Of a DNA stretch of 64,000 nt, positions 10,457 through 22,030 are shown one piece after another (positions within the stretch are counted from its first letter, which is position 1; each line of letters begins with the position of its first letter). Made by a program: the position numbers and the translations under genes. Origin of the DNA: Polytrichum commune (Eukaryota; Streptophyta; Polytrichopsida; Polytrichales; Polytrichaceae); contig OX485803.1 of assembly GCA_950295325.1 (NCBI GenBank), positions 52,655,554 through 52,719,553 of the forward strand. The letters are read 5' to 3'. Below the pieces are notes generated by a model. The model did not search any database and was not told where the DNA came from. It worked only from the letters and a program-made list of their open reading frames with translations.

Positions 10457-12897
10457 AAGTGATTGCGAGTGGAAGGAAGTATGATAACTATGACATGCTA
10501 TTGTCGTGAGGGGGAGAAGTTAGCCATGCCGAGAGAGACGAGGGAAGGAACAAAACCTTGTTGAGTGTAGTGGAGTCCCATTCTGAGAGAGTAAGGCAGC
10601 AGGCCAAGTGTCGGCCAAGCGTTAACCTGAATATTGTGTAACTATTGGCTATTGTGTTATTTCCTATAGGCTGAAAAGAAGCCGAGAGGCCAAGTGTCAG
10701 GCCATTGTGTGGGATGATTGATTATTGTTAGCCTAAGAGAAGCAAGGAGTGAAATGATTATAGTTCCGCCATATAAGATTATAGCTGAATCTTGAGTGTA
10801 GGCTGTTAGTATTGTAATTGGGAAGAATGGAATTTAAGAGAGGATCTCAATCAACTGAAGTGATGAGCAATCACTTCTGATCAGTTGATTTGAGGGAAGA
10901 GTAAGGGTTGTAAGAGGGATTGAATGTAAGCAAAATATAATTAACTTTGGATTATAAAGAAAACCTAGGCATAAGTTAATTTAATTTTAATTGGAGTTGT
11001 AATCGATAATTAGTCAAGAGATTAGATCTTTGAGTATGAGATGTGAATTAACCCAATCAACTATTGTCTTGTGTGTTACCCTGGTTGTTGTTGTTGCAGG
11101 TTGTGCAGGGCGACGAAGATTATAGCTTGACTGATAATGGTTAATTGCATAAGTTGTGAGTAATGATTAAATATGGAATTAATGAATGAACAATTGTTTT
11201 GTATTGGAATTAACATTGACCAAGTAATGAAGGAGTTGTTTTGAATTGAAGACGCATTGGCCAATGGTTACCAAAGACAATTGTGATACTCAAAGACTAT
11301 TGTTCTCGAAAGACTATTGTTATACAAAATCTCATGGCGAGATGGAAACTACAGCTTACTGACACACATACCCCACTGAATGAGACATAGTGAGAGGAAA
11401 CCAAGAGAGAAAATGAGAGTAAAAGACATACCAGTCATGTTTTAGAGTGAAGATAGCAACCCTTTGGTCTAATTAATGAACTATGAAGTGACAAGTGCCT
11501 GTAATAGACACCAGTTAAATCTTCCTTGAGAGTCTGTACCCTGGGTTTGGGTTATTTAAGTGAAAGCAAAAACTTACTACAATGGCCCAATGACCTACCC
11601 TCAGGGCAAGTTTCCATTACCTTGGTTGATACCCACGTATATACCTGCCTCAACCCAATATACCAAACCAACATTGATTTACACCTCATTTACATTGAAC
11701 TTGTCCAAGATCAAAGAATTGCCAAAATCGAGCGATTTTGTTAGTCATGAGAATTGTTTTGGACCCAAGGAACTTACTTAGGATTGGGTCTAAGGTATGA
11801 AAATTGAAGCAGTGCTAATGTGGCATCACTTTCCTATCAAATGTTGGTAGTCTCAATTTATGAAAGTATTCTTCTAGTTTGAGAAACCAATCTTCAAGCT
11901 TAGGTTCATTCTTGAGTTCAAAAATAAGGTCCATTTAAAGGGGTATTGTAGACCCCAAGTTTCTTAGATCCGAATCTTAATGAAGAATAAAGTGGTGACC
12001 AAGAAAGCCAAAGTGGACATGCCCAGTGGATAGGAAAGGCATGTATAAAGTGTGGTATACCCTTACTAGATGCGATGCTATGCTATGCTATAAAATAATC
12101 ACATGCAGAATAAAAAATAATAATTCCAACATGCAAACAATCATACCCACCCATTTATAAGGTTGAATTAGCTTGCGTGAGATTCATGGCAAATTGGTCT
12201 AGAGTGGTTTCTATGTAGTCTGGTGAGATTGCAATATTGCAATCAATACTTCTTTTGGCATAATATGGGAATAGAGTTATTTGTAAAGTAAAGCCGATGA
12301 GACCATGGATTAAGTCCCAAAGCCTGAGTTTATGGGAATGAGCATAAAGTCATTCAAGTTTTGTTGATGCTTAAATTACCATACACAAAGAGTGGTGCTG
12401 GGCTATTGAAAACCGGCTTTCTAGCTTGTCATGTTAGGAGGATGGCTCAAGCTAGCCTTGCATAGGCCGATCTGAGATTCGAGACAACGAGTCCCATGTG
12501 CATACCCTATTTTAGCTCCTAATATTTTCTTCCAAGTTTGAGAGATAAAAAAAAAAAGTCTGAAAAGTTTCACCCAAGTTTCAAAATAAGCTTCAAAACA
12601 TGATGAGCCAATGAGCTTTTAAGAAAAAGTTTTCTCAAAGAAGAAGGATGAAGGGCCCACGGTTTTATCCCTCTTTGAGGAGCTTTACGGATAACTGTAA
12701 TACATCACATGTTTACGTAACTTTATGTTGACAATACTGTATCAATGGGTGTATCTCCGTGAATAAAAGTATGAAATTCTATTAGTTTGGCCCACTTTCA
12801 AGAGATGATTTCTAATCCGGTGATTTGTCGCTAATTTGTGATTCTAGAAATTTACAATGGAATATTTTGTAGTTGTTCCATGTCTTCGCATGGATGA
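10457..12897. other. Gene-free, repeat-derived right flank of the MULE
   Basis: No supported coding region. The DNA is GA-rich up to about 10950, then mixed, and was originally continuous with 1-2919. Short echoes such as CTCAAAGACTATTGTT at about 11288 match 1785-1800, suggesting parts of one older retroelement. I could not identify LTR boundaries. Confidence 0.35.
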
Positions 12898-13167
12898 CAG
12901 GGTTGTCTATCCCACCGTTATGACGGTGTCATGCCGTCATGACGTGTCGTGTCGTGACGGACCCCTCCGTCACGACATAATAGGGTCCACGTAGGGTCAA
13001 CATAGGGGGAACGGAGTAGGGTGGGTAAAATACTTACCTTCTTGCCAAGGTGGCGTCCTATGTGGCAGAAAACGCCGATGTGGACGTGGATATGCCTAGC
13101 GCCAGGTAAACCATTTTGCCATTTTGTTTACCATTTTGTTAAAATCAAAGTAGTAAAAAACGACTAA

Positions 13168-13291
13168 GGAGGGTGTGGGGCGGACGGGGGAGGGGGGTGG
13201 GGCGGACGGGGGGGAACGGGGGCAGACGGGGGGGGAACATGGCGGACGGGGGGGAACGCGGGGGCGGACGGGGGCGGGAACGGGGAACATA
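13168..13291 (+). repeat. G-rich low-complexity block near the left hAT end
   Basis: About 120 bp of GGGGCGGACGGGGG-like tandem motifs on the plus strand. It sits some 270 bp inside the left end. The open frames crossing it are simple Gly/Arg or Pro/Arg repeats and are not counted as genes. Runs of four or more G at short spacing could form G-quadruplexes. Confidence 0.85.
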
Positions 13292-14619
13292 GACCCATTC
13301 ATGACCCATAGACTTATCCAAAAGAAACAAAGGAACAATTGTGAAGCAACACAAATGATGGCGAGAAATGTTCATGTATATATTGAAAGTCGGCAAAATT
13401 AGGTCGTTGTCATGAATAGGTGTCTCTACCTTAGTACAAATCGACGCAACGAGTTGAAACTATTGTTGAAGGATGTATTTGAAGAAGATTATGTAGTGGT
13501 TTTACACATTCATGCAATTCGGTAATGTCATGACCTACTCCCTACAATGCATGCTGGCGCTATTGGAATATTCAAAGATGAAGAGCAGCATTGGTATGAG
13601 ATCATAGGTTTTTTTTAATTATAATTTTATTTGAACTTGCTTGAAGATGTTTTACAAGAGTTGAATAAATTGAATATGAAATTTAAATATGATATGGTTG
13701 ATATCACAACTATTAATGCAATCATCAATTTCACTATTTCAATTTATCATGTCAATTTAAAATCTAGGAATGGACCTATGTTGGGTCGTACAAGCAAGAA
13801 TTTGGAAAAATTCTTGAGGAAATTTGCAAGAAATCTTCAGTTGAGTTATGAAAAAATACAAGATATTGTGTTGTTCATGCATTGGCAACTGATGGGCATA
13901 ACATTAAGTAGCAAGCCCGCATTGAACTTCTCAAAAGAGCATCAAACCGGCGCATGCTTAAACTATTTGGATAGTTACTTTCAATGTTTAAAATGAATAT
14001 GTCGGTTTGTAGGACAAAACTAATGCCAAGTGGTGGTAAAGGTTCTAATCTAGGCTAAATTACGATCTAAACAAATCTTAATAGCTATATAGCAACGGAA
14101 AACTTGGTGAGGTCAAAAAGGTAGTTGCACACTTTGAAAAGTTTCCCAACATCCGCATTGGAAACATCTTTGATGCCTTTTTGAAGTTTCTATATTTGAT
14201 AAATTATCCATTCATTCACCCTTGCTTTGCAACCTTTTTCCTTCTTGTTCAGGTAAATTTGTGGGTACTCAAAGGGTACCCTCCTAGCCTTGTTACTTGA
14301 TGTTATGGGCCTAATGAACTACAACCATTCATATTATTGGGTGTATCTTGTCTGCAAAAAGTTGTTCATATTTTGAATGATCGTTTCCCATACCTCCCAA
14401 TATTCAATGCAGCCAAACTTTTTAATCCTCGTAAATATCCAAGCGATGATAGTGATCGAAACACAAATACCGAATTGTGGCTTAAAAGGATATTGTTGGA
14501 GTTTCAATACACTGAAGAAGAAAGTGACATGTGTAAAGGAGAACTATTGGAATTTATGGAAACACTTCTACATGAGTGTGAGAACAAAACAATGGCACAT
14601 ATGTGGTAGCAATTTGGAA

Positions 14620-14690
14620 TGGTTTAGGGGTTTAGGGTTTAGAGGTTTAGGGTTTAGAGGGTTTAGGGGTTTAGGGGTTTAGGGTTGAAG
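14620..14690 (+). repeat. Degenerate interstitial telomere-like repeats
   Basis: About ten imperfect copies of GGTTTAG/TTTAGGG in head-to-tail order (for example GGTTTAGGGGTTTAGGG), the plant telomere motif with slippage variants. The tract directly abuts the 84-bp tandem array. Confidence 0.8.
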
Positions 14691-15060
14691 CACAAATATG
14701 TGATTTGTTGAATGAGAGTGGCCTTCGGATGCATGACATGGGTTGTGAAACCGTATGAACCACTAAGGTTGAAGTACAAATTTGTGATTTGTTGAATGAG
14801 AGTGACATTCGGATGCGTGATATGGATTGTGAAACCATATGAACCACTAAGGTTGAAACACAAATTTGTGATTTGTTGAATGAGAGTGGCATTCGGATGC
14901 GTGACATGGGTTGTGAAATCATATGAACCACTAAGGTTAAAGCACATATTTGGGATTTGTTGAATGAGAGTGGCATTCGGATGCGTAACATGAGTTGTGA
15001 AACCATATGAACCACTAAGGTTGAAGCACAAATTTATGATTTGGTGAATGAATGGATGAC
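14685..15060. repeat. 84-bp tandem repeat array
   Basis: Units begin TTGAAGCACAAAT or a variant at 14685, 14769, 14853, 14937 and 15021, exactly 84 bp apart. There are four full copies and a partial fifth. Because 84 is divisible by three, the minus strand shows a 158-codon frame made of a 28-residue repeat. I treat that frame as a by-product and not a gene. Confidence 0.9.
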
Positions 15061-16592
15061 TAATCAAATATAGAAGCTTCAAAGAGGTATCAAAGAGGTT
15101 TCCAATGCGGGTGTCGGAGGACTTTTTCAAAAAGTGCAACTAACGTTTTGACTTCACCAATTTTCTTTTTATTCCTATTGTGTTGTCTTTATCTTATGAA
15201 CAAGAATTGAATCCTCTACATCTTGGATTACCTCAATTATTGTATATTTCATAAAGTCCTTTGAGCTCAGTATATAAGTAGAGCCTTTAGACTCACACAT
15301 ATAACGAGGGTAGAGTATCATGGATAGGATGGAAGAGAAGAGAGACATGTTTTAGGGTCTAAGGTGTGATGAGGAGATAGAGAATTTAAGAGAACCCATA
15401 TTCCATTTAATCCATCACCCGAGCGTGAGAGAGATGAGAGAAGTGCTAGAGATCGATTTCATGATGACTATGTTATGACCCCCTTCTCACAATCTACACA
15501 AGCATCGAAATTAAGGACGGAGGAGGACCAACGACGATATGCGATCAAATTCGAGATCGATGTGGTGGAGAAGGACCTAACAAAAAGCGTGGGTGGATAT
15601 CCAAATGATGTGGTTGATTTGAGCGAGGATATTTTACGGAAGCCCGGGGATGTGGATGTGGATGACAATTCAATCGACATTGAAGAAGTCAAGGTAGCGG
15701 AAAATTCTTCAAGGACTTTGTTTTTTCGTAAGAAGAGGAGAAGATTATCGCCTCATCGGCTACCGTTGAAGGAACGGATGAAAGACCGAACGATTAGCTA
15801 TGTTAATTTATTTAGGCCGGATCCTCTTCCGCCAAGATTGGACCCTCGACGGAAGCCACAAACATCTACGAGGTTGCCATAACGGAAGTCAAGTTGACGG
15901 AATGAAATGGAATATTAGATTATGCATGGTTTGTTCATATATGTGATTTATAAAGGGCATTTGTACCATCGTTCCAATAATAAATTTATGACTTGTATAA
16001 TATGTTGTACCACTTTTAGGATTTTTTATTTTTATTTAAAAATTCAACCAACCGTTTATTATTGTATACTTCTATGCATGTTCATCGTTGTCTTACAAAA
16101 TTTGAAATTTTAATATTATATATAGAGTAGAAAATATGTGTATTTTAATATATTTGTCCTTATAACAAATTGTTGTATAGATCAAAAATCTCCATAGCGG
16201 TGATAATTTGTTGGTCATCATAATACATTGGTTACTTTGTTGCTTGAGGGATCCCTAATTAGTTTTGTATGGATAAGTAAACTGGTTATAGTATTTAGTA
16301 TCACATATATTATTTGCGAAGGGCCTAAGTTAGATGCCTAGAGGACTCAAAGTGCCAATATGACATTATTTATGAACATTAGTAACTTCATAAAATGGAA
16401 AAGTATTTACATTATAACATTTAGCATTGCACATTGGAATACTTCATATGGTAGCTTGCGTTTTAGTATCAGGATACTATTGAGCATACTAATGAAAAGT
16501 GTCATATGCTTCTATTTTAGTGTGCAAGTGATAGATATTCTTAATTCATTTGAGTACATGGGGGCATGGCGTTAGTTAGTTAGGGAGAAAAA

Positions 16593-16755
16593 GGGGCGGA
16601 CGGGTGGGAACGCGGGGGAACGTGGGGGCGGACGGGTTGGGAACGGGAGCGGAGGGGGGGCGGACGGAGGGGGGCGGACCGGGTGTGGGAACGGGTGGGA
16701 ACGGGGGCGGACGGGGGGGCGGACGGGGGTTGGATCGGGGGTTGGATCGGGGGCT
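16593..16755 (+). repeat. G-rich low-complexity block near the right hAT end
   Basis: GGGGCGGACGGG/GGGAACGGG motifs like those at 13168-13291, on the same strand and therefore in direct, not inverted, orientation. It lies about 230 bp inside the right end and finishes with GGGGGTTGGATC repeats. Confidence 0.85.
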
Positions 16756-16992
16756 AGTAATTTTTTCCCCACTTTACCTCTACTTTGCTAACATGTCATC
16801 ACATGTGGACATCTTACATCTTACGTGTCCAAAATGGGGTAATGTAATTACACACAAAATTCCGTAAAATTCAAGTCTGTCAGGATAAAGACAGCATCCG
16901 ACATAATGTCGTGACGGATACGTGTCGTGATGGCACGACATTATGCCGAGATTAGCCTCCGTCACGACACAATAGACAACCCTGATGGATGA

Positions 16993-18331
16993 AGTTGACA
17001 AAAAATCCCTAAATAGCATATACATTGGATGAAATATTTGAAATTTGCATGAATATGTAAATGTTTGGATGATTTTCTCGTATAATCATTCATATGTGGC
17101 TTCTTCGCTCTAATAATTGTAGCCAGATTTGCTCCTCTTGAAAATTTGAAAAAAATAAATTAAATATCATTGCTTCCAAGTTTCATGTCATCGCTTTTGA
17201 ACCTTGGTACTATAGTAGTCCATGATGTTGTCGATGACCCAATTCCACCTACTACTTTTTTTGTTTTGTTCTAAAGTGGGCAACCACATGCTTGAATATG
17301 AATGCTAATGAAATCATTCTAAGAGTCATTTGGTTGATATCAACTCTTTTTCCTATGATTTCTTGTTTATCGCTCAGGTAGCACCAACGAGATATAGAGT
17401 GTTGTTCATCCACATTTTGGATGAGATAACTATAAATGGACGAGAATTATACAAAATGGATGAAGAAGTCAAAGTGGATTTTTGATTGGGCGAATTTTGT
17501 TTTGAGAAATTGGTATAAATTTTGCCAATAACAATTTATTTTATAAAATTGCCTCTTGGCTATATTGCACCACAAAAAGTCACCGGGTATATAGAGCCAG
17601 ATTTACATGCTTTGCGGGTGATTATATAGGTAACCGCTTACAAAAAGGAACTTCATGATTTTTATTGATCATATCTACATTACAAGATGTTGAAATTCAA
17701 TAACATCAACCTCTATGTGCATTTTGTTTTTGTGAGTTACTTTGAGCATGTTAGGCGTCTCAAGTCCTCAATAATCCCATTACCGGAGCCTTTACCTTAC
17801 AAGTCTCAAGTCCCAATGCTGCAATGACACTACAAAATCTGCTTTGAATTGTCCCATGCTATAAAAAATCAAAGGACAAAATGCATTAATTGAGTGCAAC
17901 TATATGATACATCTTTTTCCATCAAGGAAGGTAGTCATCATGTATTGTGAGCAATTAGTGGTTTCCAACATCACATGCTTCAAGTTTTACATGCCCAATG
18001 CCTAAACCTGCGCACAAGCAGAAGAAACTATAAATGAGGGGATTAGAGGTCTTTATTATTAGGCATCCAAGGGTTTTGGTTCAATACTGTATGGAAGTCA
18101 ACACAACTAAAACATATCCTCGTGTCAACATGCAAACTTACAATTCTTGCACAATTACAAATTATGCCTATGAGTATAATACTGAAAATCATATTTATGT
18201 AACAAACACAACAACTCGTGGACATGTACATTCAATATCAATAAACGAAAGTCACAAACCAAGATTTGGCCATTGAAATTAGTTGCGAGCCGACGTGAGC
18301 CGCCTTTGGAATCATATTCTTATGGAATCTA
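16993..18331. other. Intergenic stretch, no gene seen
   Basis: AT-rich sequence between the hAT element and the 3' end of the unknown 861-residue gene. The short frames present show no recognisable content. I see no clear repeats or RNA genes. Confidence 0.4.
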
Positions 18332-21300
18332 TCAAAGGAGAAGTTGTGGCATGCTTCTAAATAGGATGCAACATTGTAATACATAAGCTTGTATGAACGT
18401 CTCAATTTGGTGGTCCACGAACGTCAAGCGGTCCATGATTCTTTCCCTCGTCAACTTGTTAAGCCGAGGATGCTCATCACCCGTCCTCGAAGGTGTGGAA
18501 TCTCCATGAGGGCCAAACACAATATTCATCATGTCTAGATCGCCGTTTTTGGAAAGTGGGTTTAGATCGCACCACCTTGCGCTCTCTTCCTGCTTCTTTA
18601 CATTTTCTTTCCGTTCAAACACACATATATGTTGTTGTTGTTGTTGTTGTTGTTGTTGATGTTCTTCGTTGCACTCCACAAAGTAGTGTGTCGCCGGTTC
18701 GAGATGCCAATTCATCATTTGTTTCGTAACCACATTGGCCTTGTAAAGCGTCTTCAACAAAGAACACATTTCAAACTCGCCTTCGTTTGTGGACCCCATC
18801 GCAAACTCCAAGTCGTGTTTGGGTCTCGCGTGCTCTTGGACGTTCCATCCTTTTCGGCCGCTATGCTTACCTTGTAAAAATTCTTGAGCAGGTGCCGTAC
18901 TTGGGCGATTTACTGCAATATTCTTATCGAATTCGTCGCTGTCATTCATCTCCACATCAGAATTTGCATCCATGTGCGGTGAGCACTCTTGTGGAGGTTT
19001 TAGCCGAGCACAGACGTTGATAACATTGAATGAATCAGGTGCTGTAGACGGCCTTTGCTCCCAAACATGTTCGGTTTGGGTGGAACAATTTTTGAGAACG
19101 TGGTTTCTGTGCGACCTCGTCATGTCCATGTGGTATTTGGTCGTCGTCGGTAGAACCAAGGGAGTGTTGAAACTGCCGTTGCTTCTCGGTGAGAACAAGC
19201 GTGCTCGAAAACCACCGTCTTCGCTACAATTCATGTATACCTCACAATTGGAGAAAACACATTGCGGTGTCTTCACATAAGAGGAACACTGATCGATGTT
19301 TTTTACGTCCTTCACAGCTCCTGATACACAAGTTAAATTTAGGGTTCACTGATTTACATAATAATGGGGGTTGTAATGCGCAGCAAATTGTGATTCAACA
19401 TCCACATGAGACCCTACATTCTTCAACATGGATCCCTGGCTTCCCTACTCCTCCTATTATTTGGGCGACAATTAAATCAAAATCGATGTATTCCGTGGCT
19501 CGAACAATGTGAAGGTTTCCTTTTGCACTTTTAGGTGTAACCTACTACACGAGACATGGCCGAGGAGCTTCAAGCCCTTGAAATCTCCCACTTCGGAGGA
19601 TGTTTAACCTAGTGTCCCCCAAGCTCGGTAGTATGCTACCAACTTCGTATTTACAACATGGAATATTCTATCAACTGAGGTTGTATTTGGGAATCAGTAG
19701 AGTTATCCTCAAACTCAACATGGTTTATGGCAAGGAGTTGGTTTTTTTTCAAAGAATACCCTCCATTTTGGCAATTTTGCAGTGCATGGTTGGAAGTAGT
19801 GTGGAGGTTTGAACAAACATCATTCTATATCAATCATTGAAAGTCAAAAACTCATTTGGGAATGCCAATAGGTATTAAATTGAGTTTGACCCTTAGTGAA
19901 CTGGAAAAGGTTTCTCTTCATCATTAATTTCAAACACAGCCTCCGAGCATGCACCACAAACGGAAAAAAAATTAGCATAAAAAACCACCAATGAAATATA
20001 GTAGGGGACCAACTCCCAATGTAAAACCCCATTGAGTTAATTGATGATTCTAATGTGAAAATTTGCTTGGACCCACATAAACAAACCTTTGAAGATAAAT
20101 AATGTTACCCTTTTTGCAAAGGTAAAGAGCCCCTTGAATTTCACTATGTTACATGTTAAATAGCATTGTATAACATCGGGAGTATCCTAATGACTGCTTA
20201 TCAAGTAAATACTTTGTGGACTTCACCACAAGCACAAATATCCATTTGCAATCTCAAATTTTGAGAGATGAATTCAAGTTTGATTGATGTGTGAGCTCAA
20301 AATATGGCACTAAAACATACCATTACTCTCCTCAATAGAGATGCTTAGTATGAATGTTCGTTCAATGGTCATACATCCCTTAGAATATATCATGTATGTA
20401 ATCTCAAAACATGAGTTGTGAGAGTATATTTACCTGTTCTCAAATCGTGATGAGGATCATCAATGTCTCCACGTATGGTTAACACTTGTTGATCTTGGAA
20501 TGGTGACCTAATCTTAGTTGGCGACTCAACATATCGATCATTATTCCAACTGTTCAGATGATGTGTTTCCTTGCAAACACGAAAAATGTCATCAAAAACA
20601 TCACATATGATATTCGACCAAAGCTCCTTAAAAATCAGCTCACCCATCTTCAATCTCGCCTCTTTTTTCTTTATCGTCACGGATTCAATCGATGTGATAT
20701 GGGCCTGTGATTGCGAAGCATTATTTGCGTTGTTGCAAGACTTGCTTGAACCAACACTCACAACCTTGGCTACTTGAGGCATCGCATGAGATCGGAACCC
20801 CAAATTCTTTTTCGTATCACTTGGTGAGAAATGTGTGAAATTTTGCGGAGAAACTAAAGGCAAAGTAGGCTCGCCTTCGAAAGCAACATTCACCTTCTTC
20901 AAGGATAATAAACGGGTATTCCCAACCCCCGAGTTCGTGGCACTTATATTCATGCCCCGCGATGTCGGCCGAGACTTTGGGATTGATTTCTCTCGTGGTG
21001 GACTTGTTTTTTCTCCTGGTGACAATTGCATGCGCCCGCCAACAAACATGGTATTCGACCCTTCGGTCTTGACGTTGTTGTGGTGTGCCTTCCGGACAAC
21101 AAACTGGCTCGACTCTTTTCTGGTCGGCGAGAAATTCAAGTCGTCTTGATGCGAATGAGAGCGAACCTCGTTATGAGCATCGATATTCTTTTCCTTAATG
21201 TTCTGCGCGGCCGAAGGAAATAAAAATTTAGCCTTCTCGGGGTGAACGATGCTCGAGCCGGTGCGGAAGGGCGGCGATCTCATCTCACGTGTTGTGATAG

Positions 21301-22030
21301 GATATTGCCGATCGTCACTCGCATCGTGTGTCGCTAATGCAGCATTGGAGCCAAGAAGCACGGCATTTACATCCTTGGTATGAGAACCCTCTCGTTTGAG
21401 CTCCACACCATTTGAGGCGCCGTAGCTCACAGAATTCGGGTTATACGCAACTGCAGGCGATTGAGTTGCATTTGTCGCAGGATGAACTTCTTTTTGTGAT
21501 CCCGTGCACGCTGCCTCGATCCGGTCCACAAGCAATGTTGCCAAATTCTTCAACAACAAAATGCGCTCGTTCTTAATCTCGTCCGTGAGTCCGTGTTGAT
21601 CCGGTAAAGTCGATGTTTTTGTGGGTGGTGTAATCGGTACTTTCATTTGCAAGCATGCGGGTGGTGTAATCGGTACCTTCATTTGCAAGCATGCGGGTGG
21701 TATATTAGGCATGGGCGCAGCCCTTAGCACACATTTCAGTTTGCTCGCGTTTGTGGGTTGAGCGAACCCCAGTGGTTGCGTCTTCAATTTCGTGACGCGG
21801 TTTCGGTTCTTCGACTCCCTTGAGCGCGGCCTTTGGATGCTCATGATATCAGGCACGGTGAGATTAAGAACGTCTTGTTTGTGGATTCGGCGCGGCTTAA
21901 TTACATTCATGGACAGAAATTTCGAGTACTTGTCAAAACACTTTTGGCCAACAGCAGCTCCGTAGAGAGGAGGCCAAGAGTCGGTCGCCCTTTGTTTGTG
22001 GTGATGATACCTTCCATTGAACGATGCCAT
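18332..22030 (-). CDS. Unrecognised two-exon gene, 861-residue low-complexity protein
   Basis: Exon 1 is 22030-20434 and exon 2 is 19320-18332. The donor (ACAG/GTAAAT) and acceptor (TATCAG) join in phase to give an uninterrupted 861-residue product. The start ATG is preceded by an in-frame TAG 9 bases upstream, which supports it. The protein is mostly Ser/Pro/Asn-rich and likely disordered. Likely helical stretches are NERILLLKNLATLLVDRIE (about residues 154-172), KMGELIFKELWSNIICDVF (about 475-495), and a C-terminal segment from RERIMDRLTF. It has a 12-residue tandem duplication (PPACLQMKVPIT), two RPSTAP motifs and a run of about nine Gln encoded by a CAA-type microsatellite. I do not recognise the family. 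RPSTAP motifs occur in some ciliary/centriolar proteins, but that link is weak. Confidence 0.7.
19660..20050. repeat. MITE family A copy, in the intron of the 861-residue gene
   Basis: About 390 bp. One end carries AGTTATCCTCAAACTCAACA and the other CCCCATTGAGTTAATTG, imperfect inverted ends shared with copies at 30.8, 31.9, 34.1 and 46.9 kb. The centre contains the shared TGGAGGTTTGAACAAA and GAGTTTGACCCTTAGTGAAC words. Confidence 0.7.

Larger units (their letters stand above)
14104..15160. repeat. Inverted repeat flanking a tandem block in the hAT element
   Basis: About 120 bp at 14104-14222 reappears reverse-complemented at 15038-15160. Shared words include CCGCATTGGAAAC, CTCTTTGA/TTTTTGAAG and CCATTCATTCACC. 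The arms enclose the 14337-14609 frame, the TTTAGGG-like tract and the 84-bp tandem array. Confidence 0.75.
13631..15882 (+). pseudogene. Decayed hAT transposase fragments
   Basis: Three open stretches lie inside the hAT ends: 13631-13996, 14337-14609 and 15475-15882. The second reads FNAAKLFNPRKYPSDD, then an LWLKRILLEF segment and an EESDMCKGELLEFMETLLHE segment, resembling the region before the C-terminal dimerisation part of hAT-like transposases. The third is acidic, then basic, and ends RKPQTSTRLP. Between them the frame is lost, and at 14.1-15.16 kb it is interrupted by an inverted repeat, telomere-like repeats and a tandem array. It cannot encode an active transposase. The family assignment rests mainly on the element's ends and duplication. 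Confidence 0.55.
12898..16984. mobile_element. hAT-superfamily transposon with intact 8-bp target duplication
   Basis: The left end begins CAGGGTTGTCTAT (12898-12910) and the right end finishes ATAGACAACCCTG (16972-16984), a perfect 13-bp inverted repeat starting with the CAGGG typical of hAT elements. Both sides are flanked by ATGGATGA (12890-12897 and 16985-16992), a perfect 8-bp duplication, the hAT size. The subterminal regions contain many copies of TGTCGTGACGGA and its complement, some as hairpins (12949-12976, 16907-16969), probably transposase-binding sites. The interior is a decayed transposase. Intact ends suggest fairly recent movement, possibly in trans. Confidence 0.9.

Noticed and set aside
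13096-13402. Gly/Arg- and Pro/Arg-rich open frames on both strands
   Set aside because: They are translations of a G-rich low-complexity block on opposite strands, with no domain, start context or homolog expected.
14685-15060. Possible CRISPR-like array
   Set aside because: The units are contiguous direct repeats with no unique spacers, in a plant nuclear context.
14663-15139. 158-codon minus-strand frame with a 28-residue repeat
   Set aside because: The repeat is simply the 84-bp DNA unit read in frame inside a decayed hAT element.
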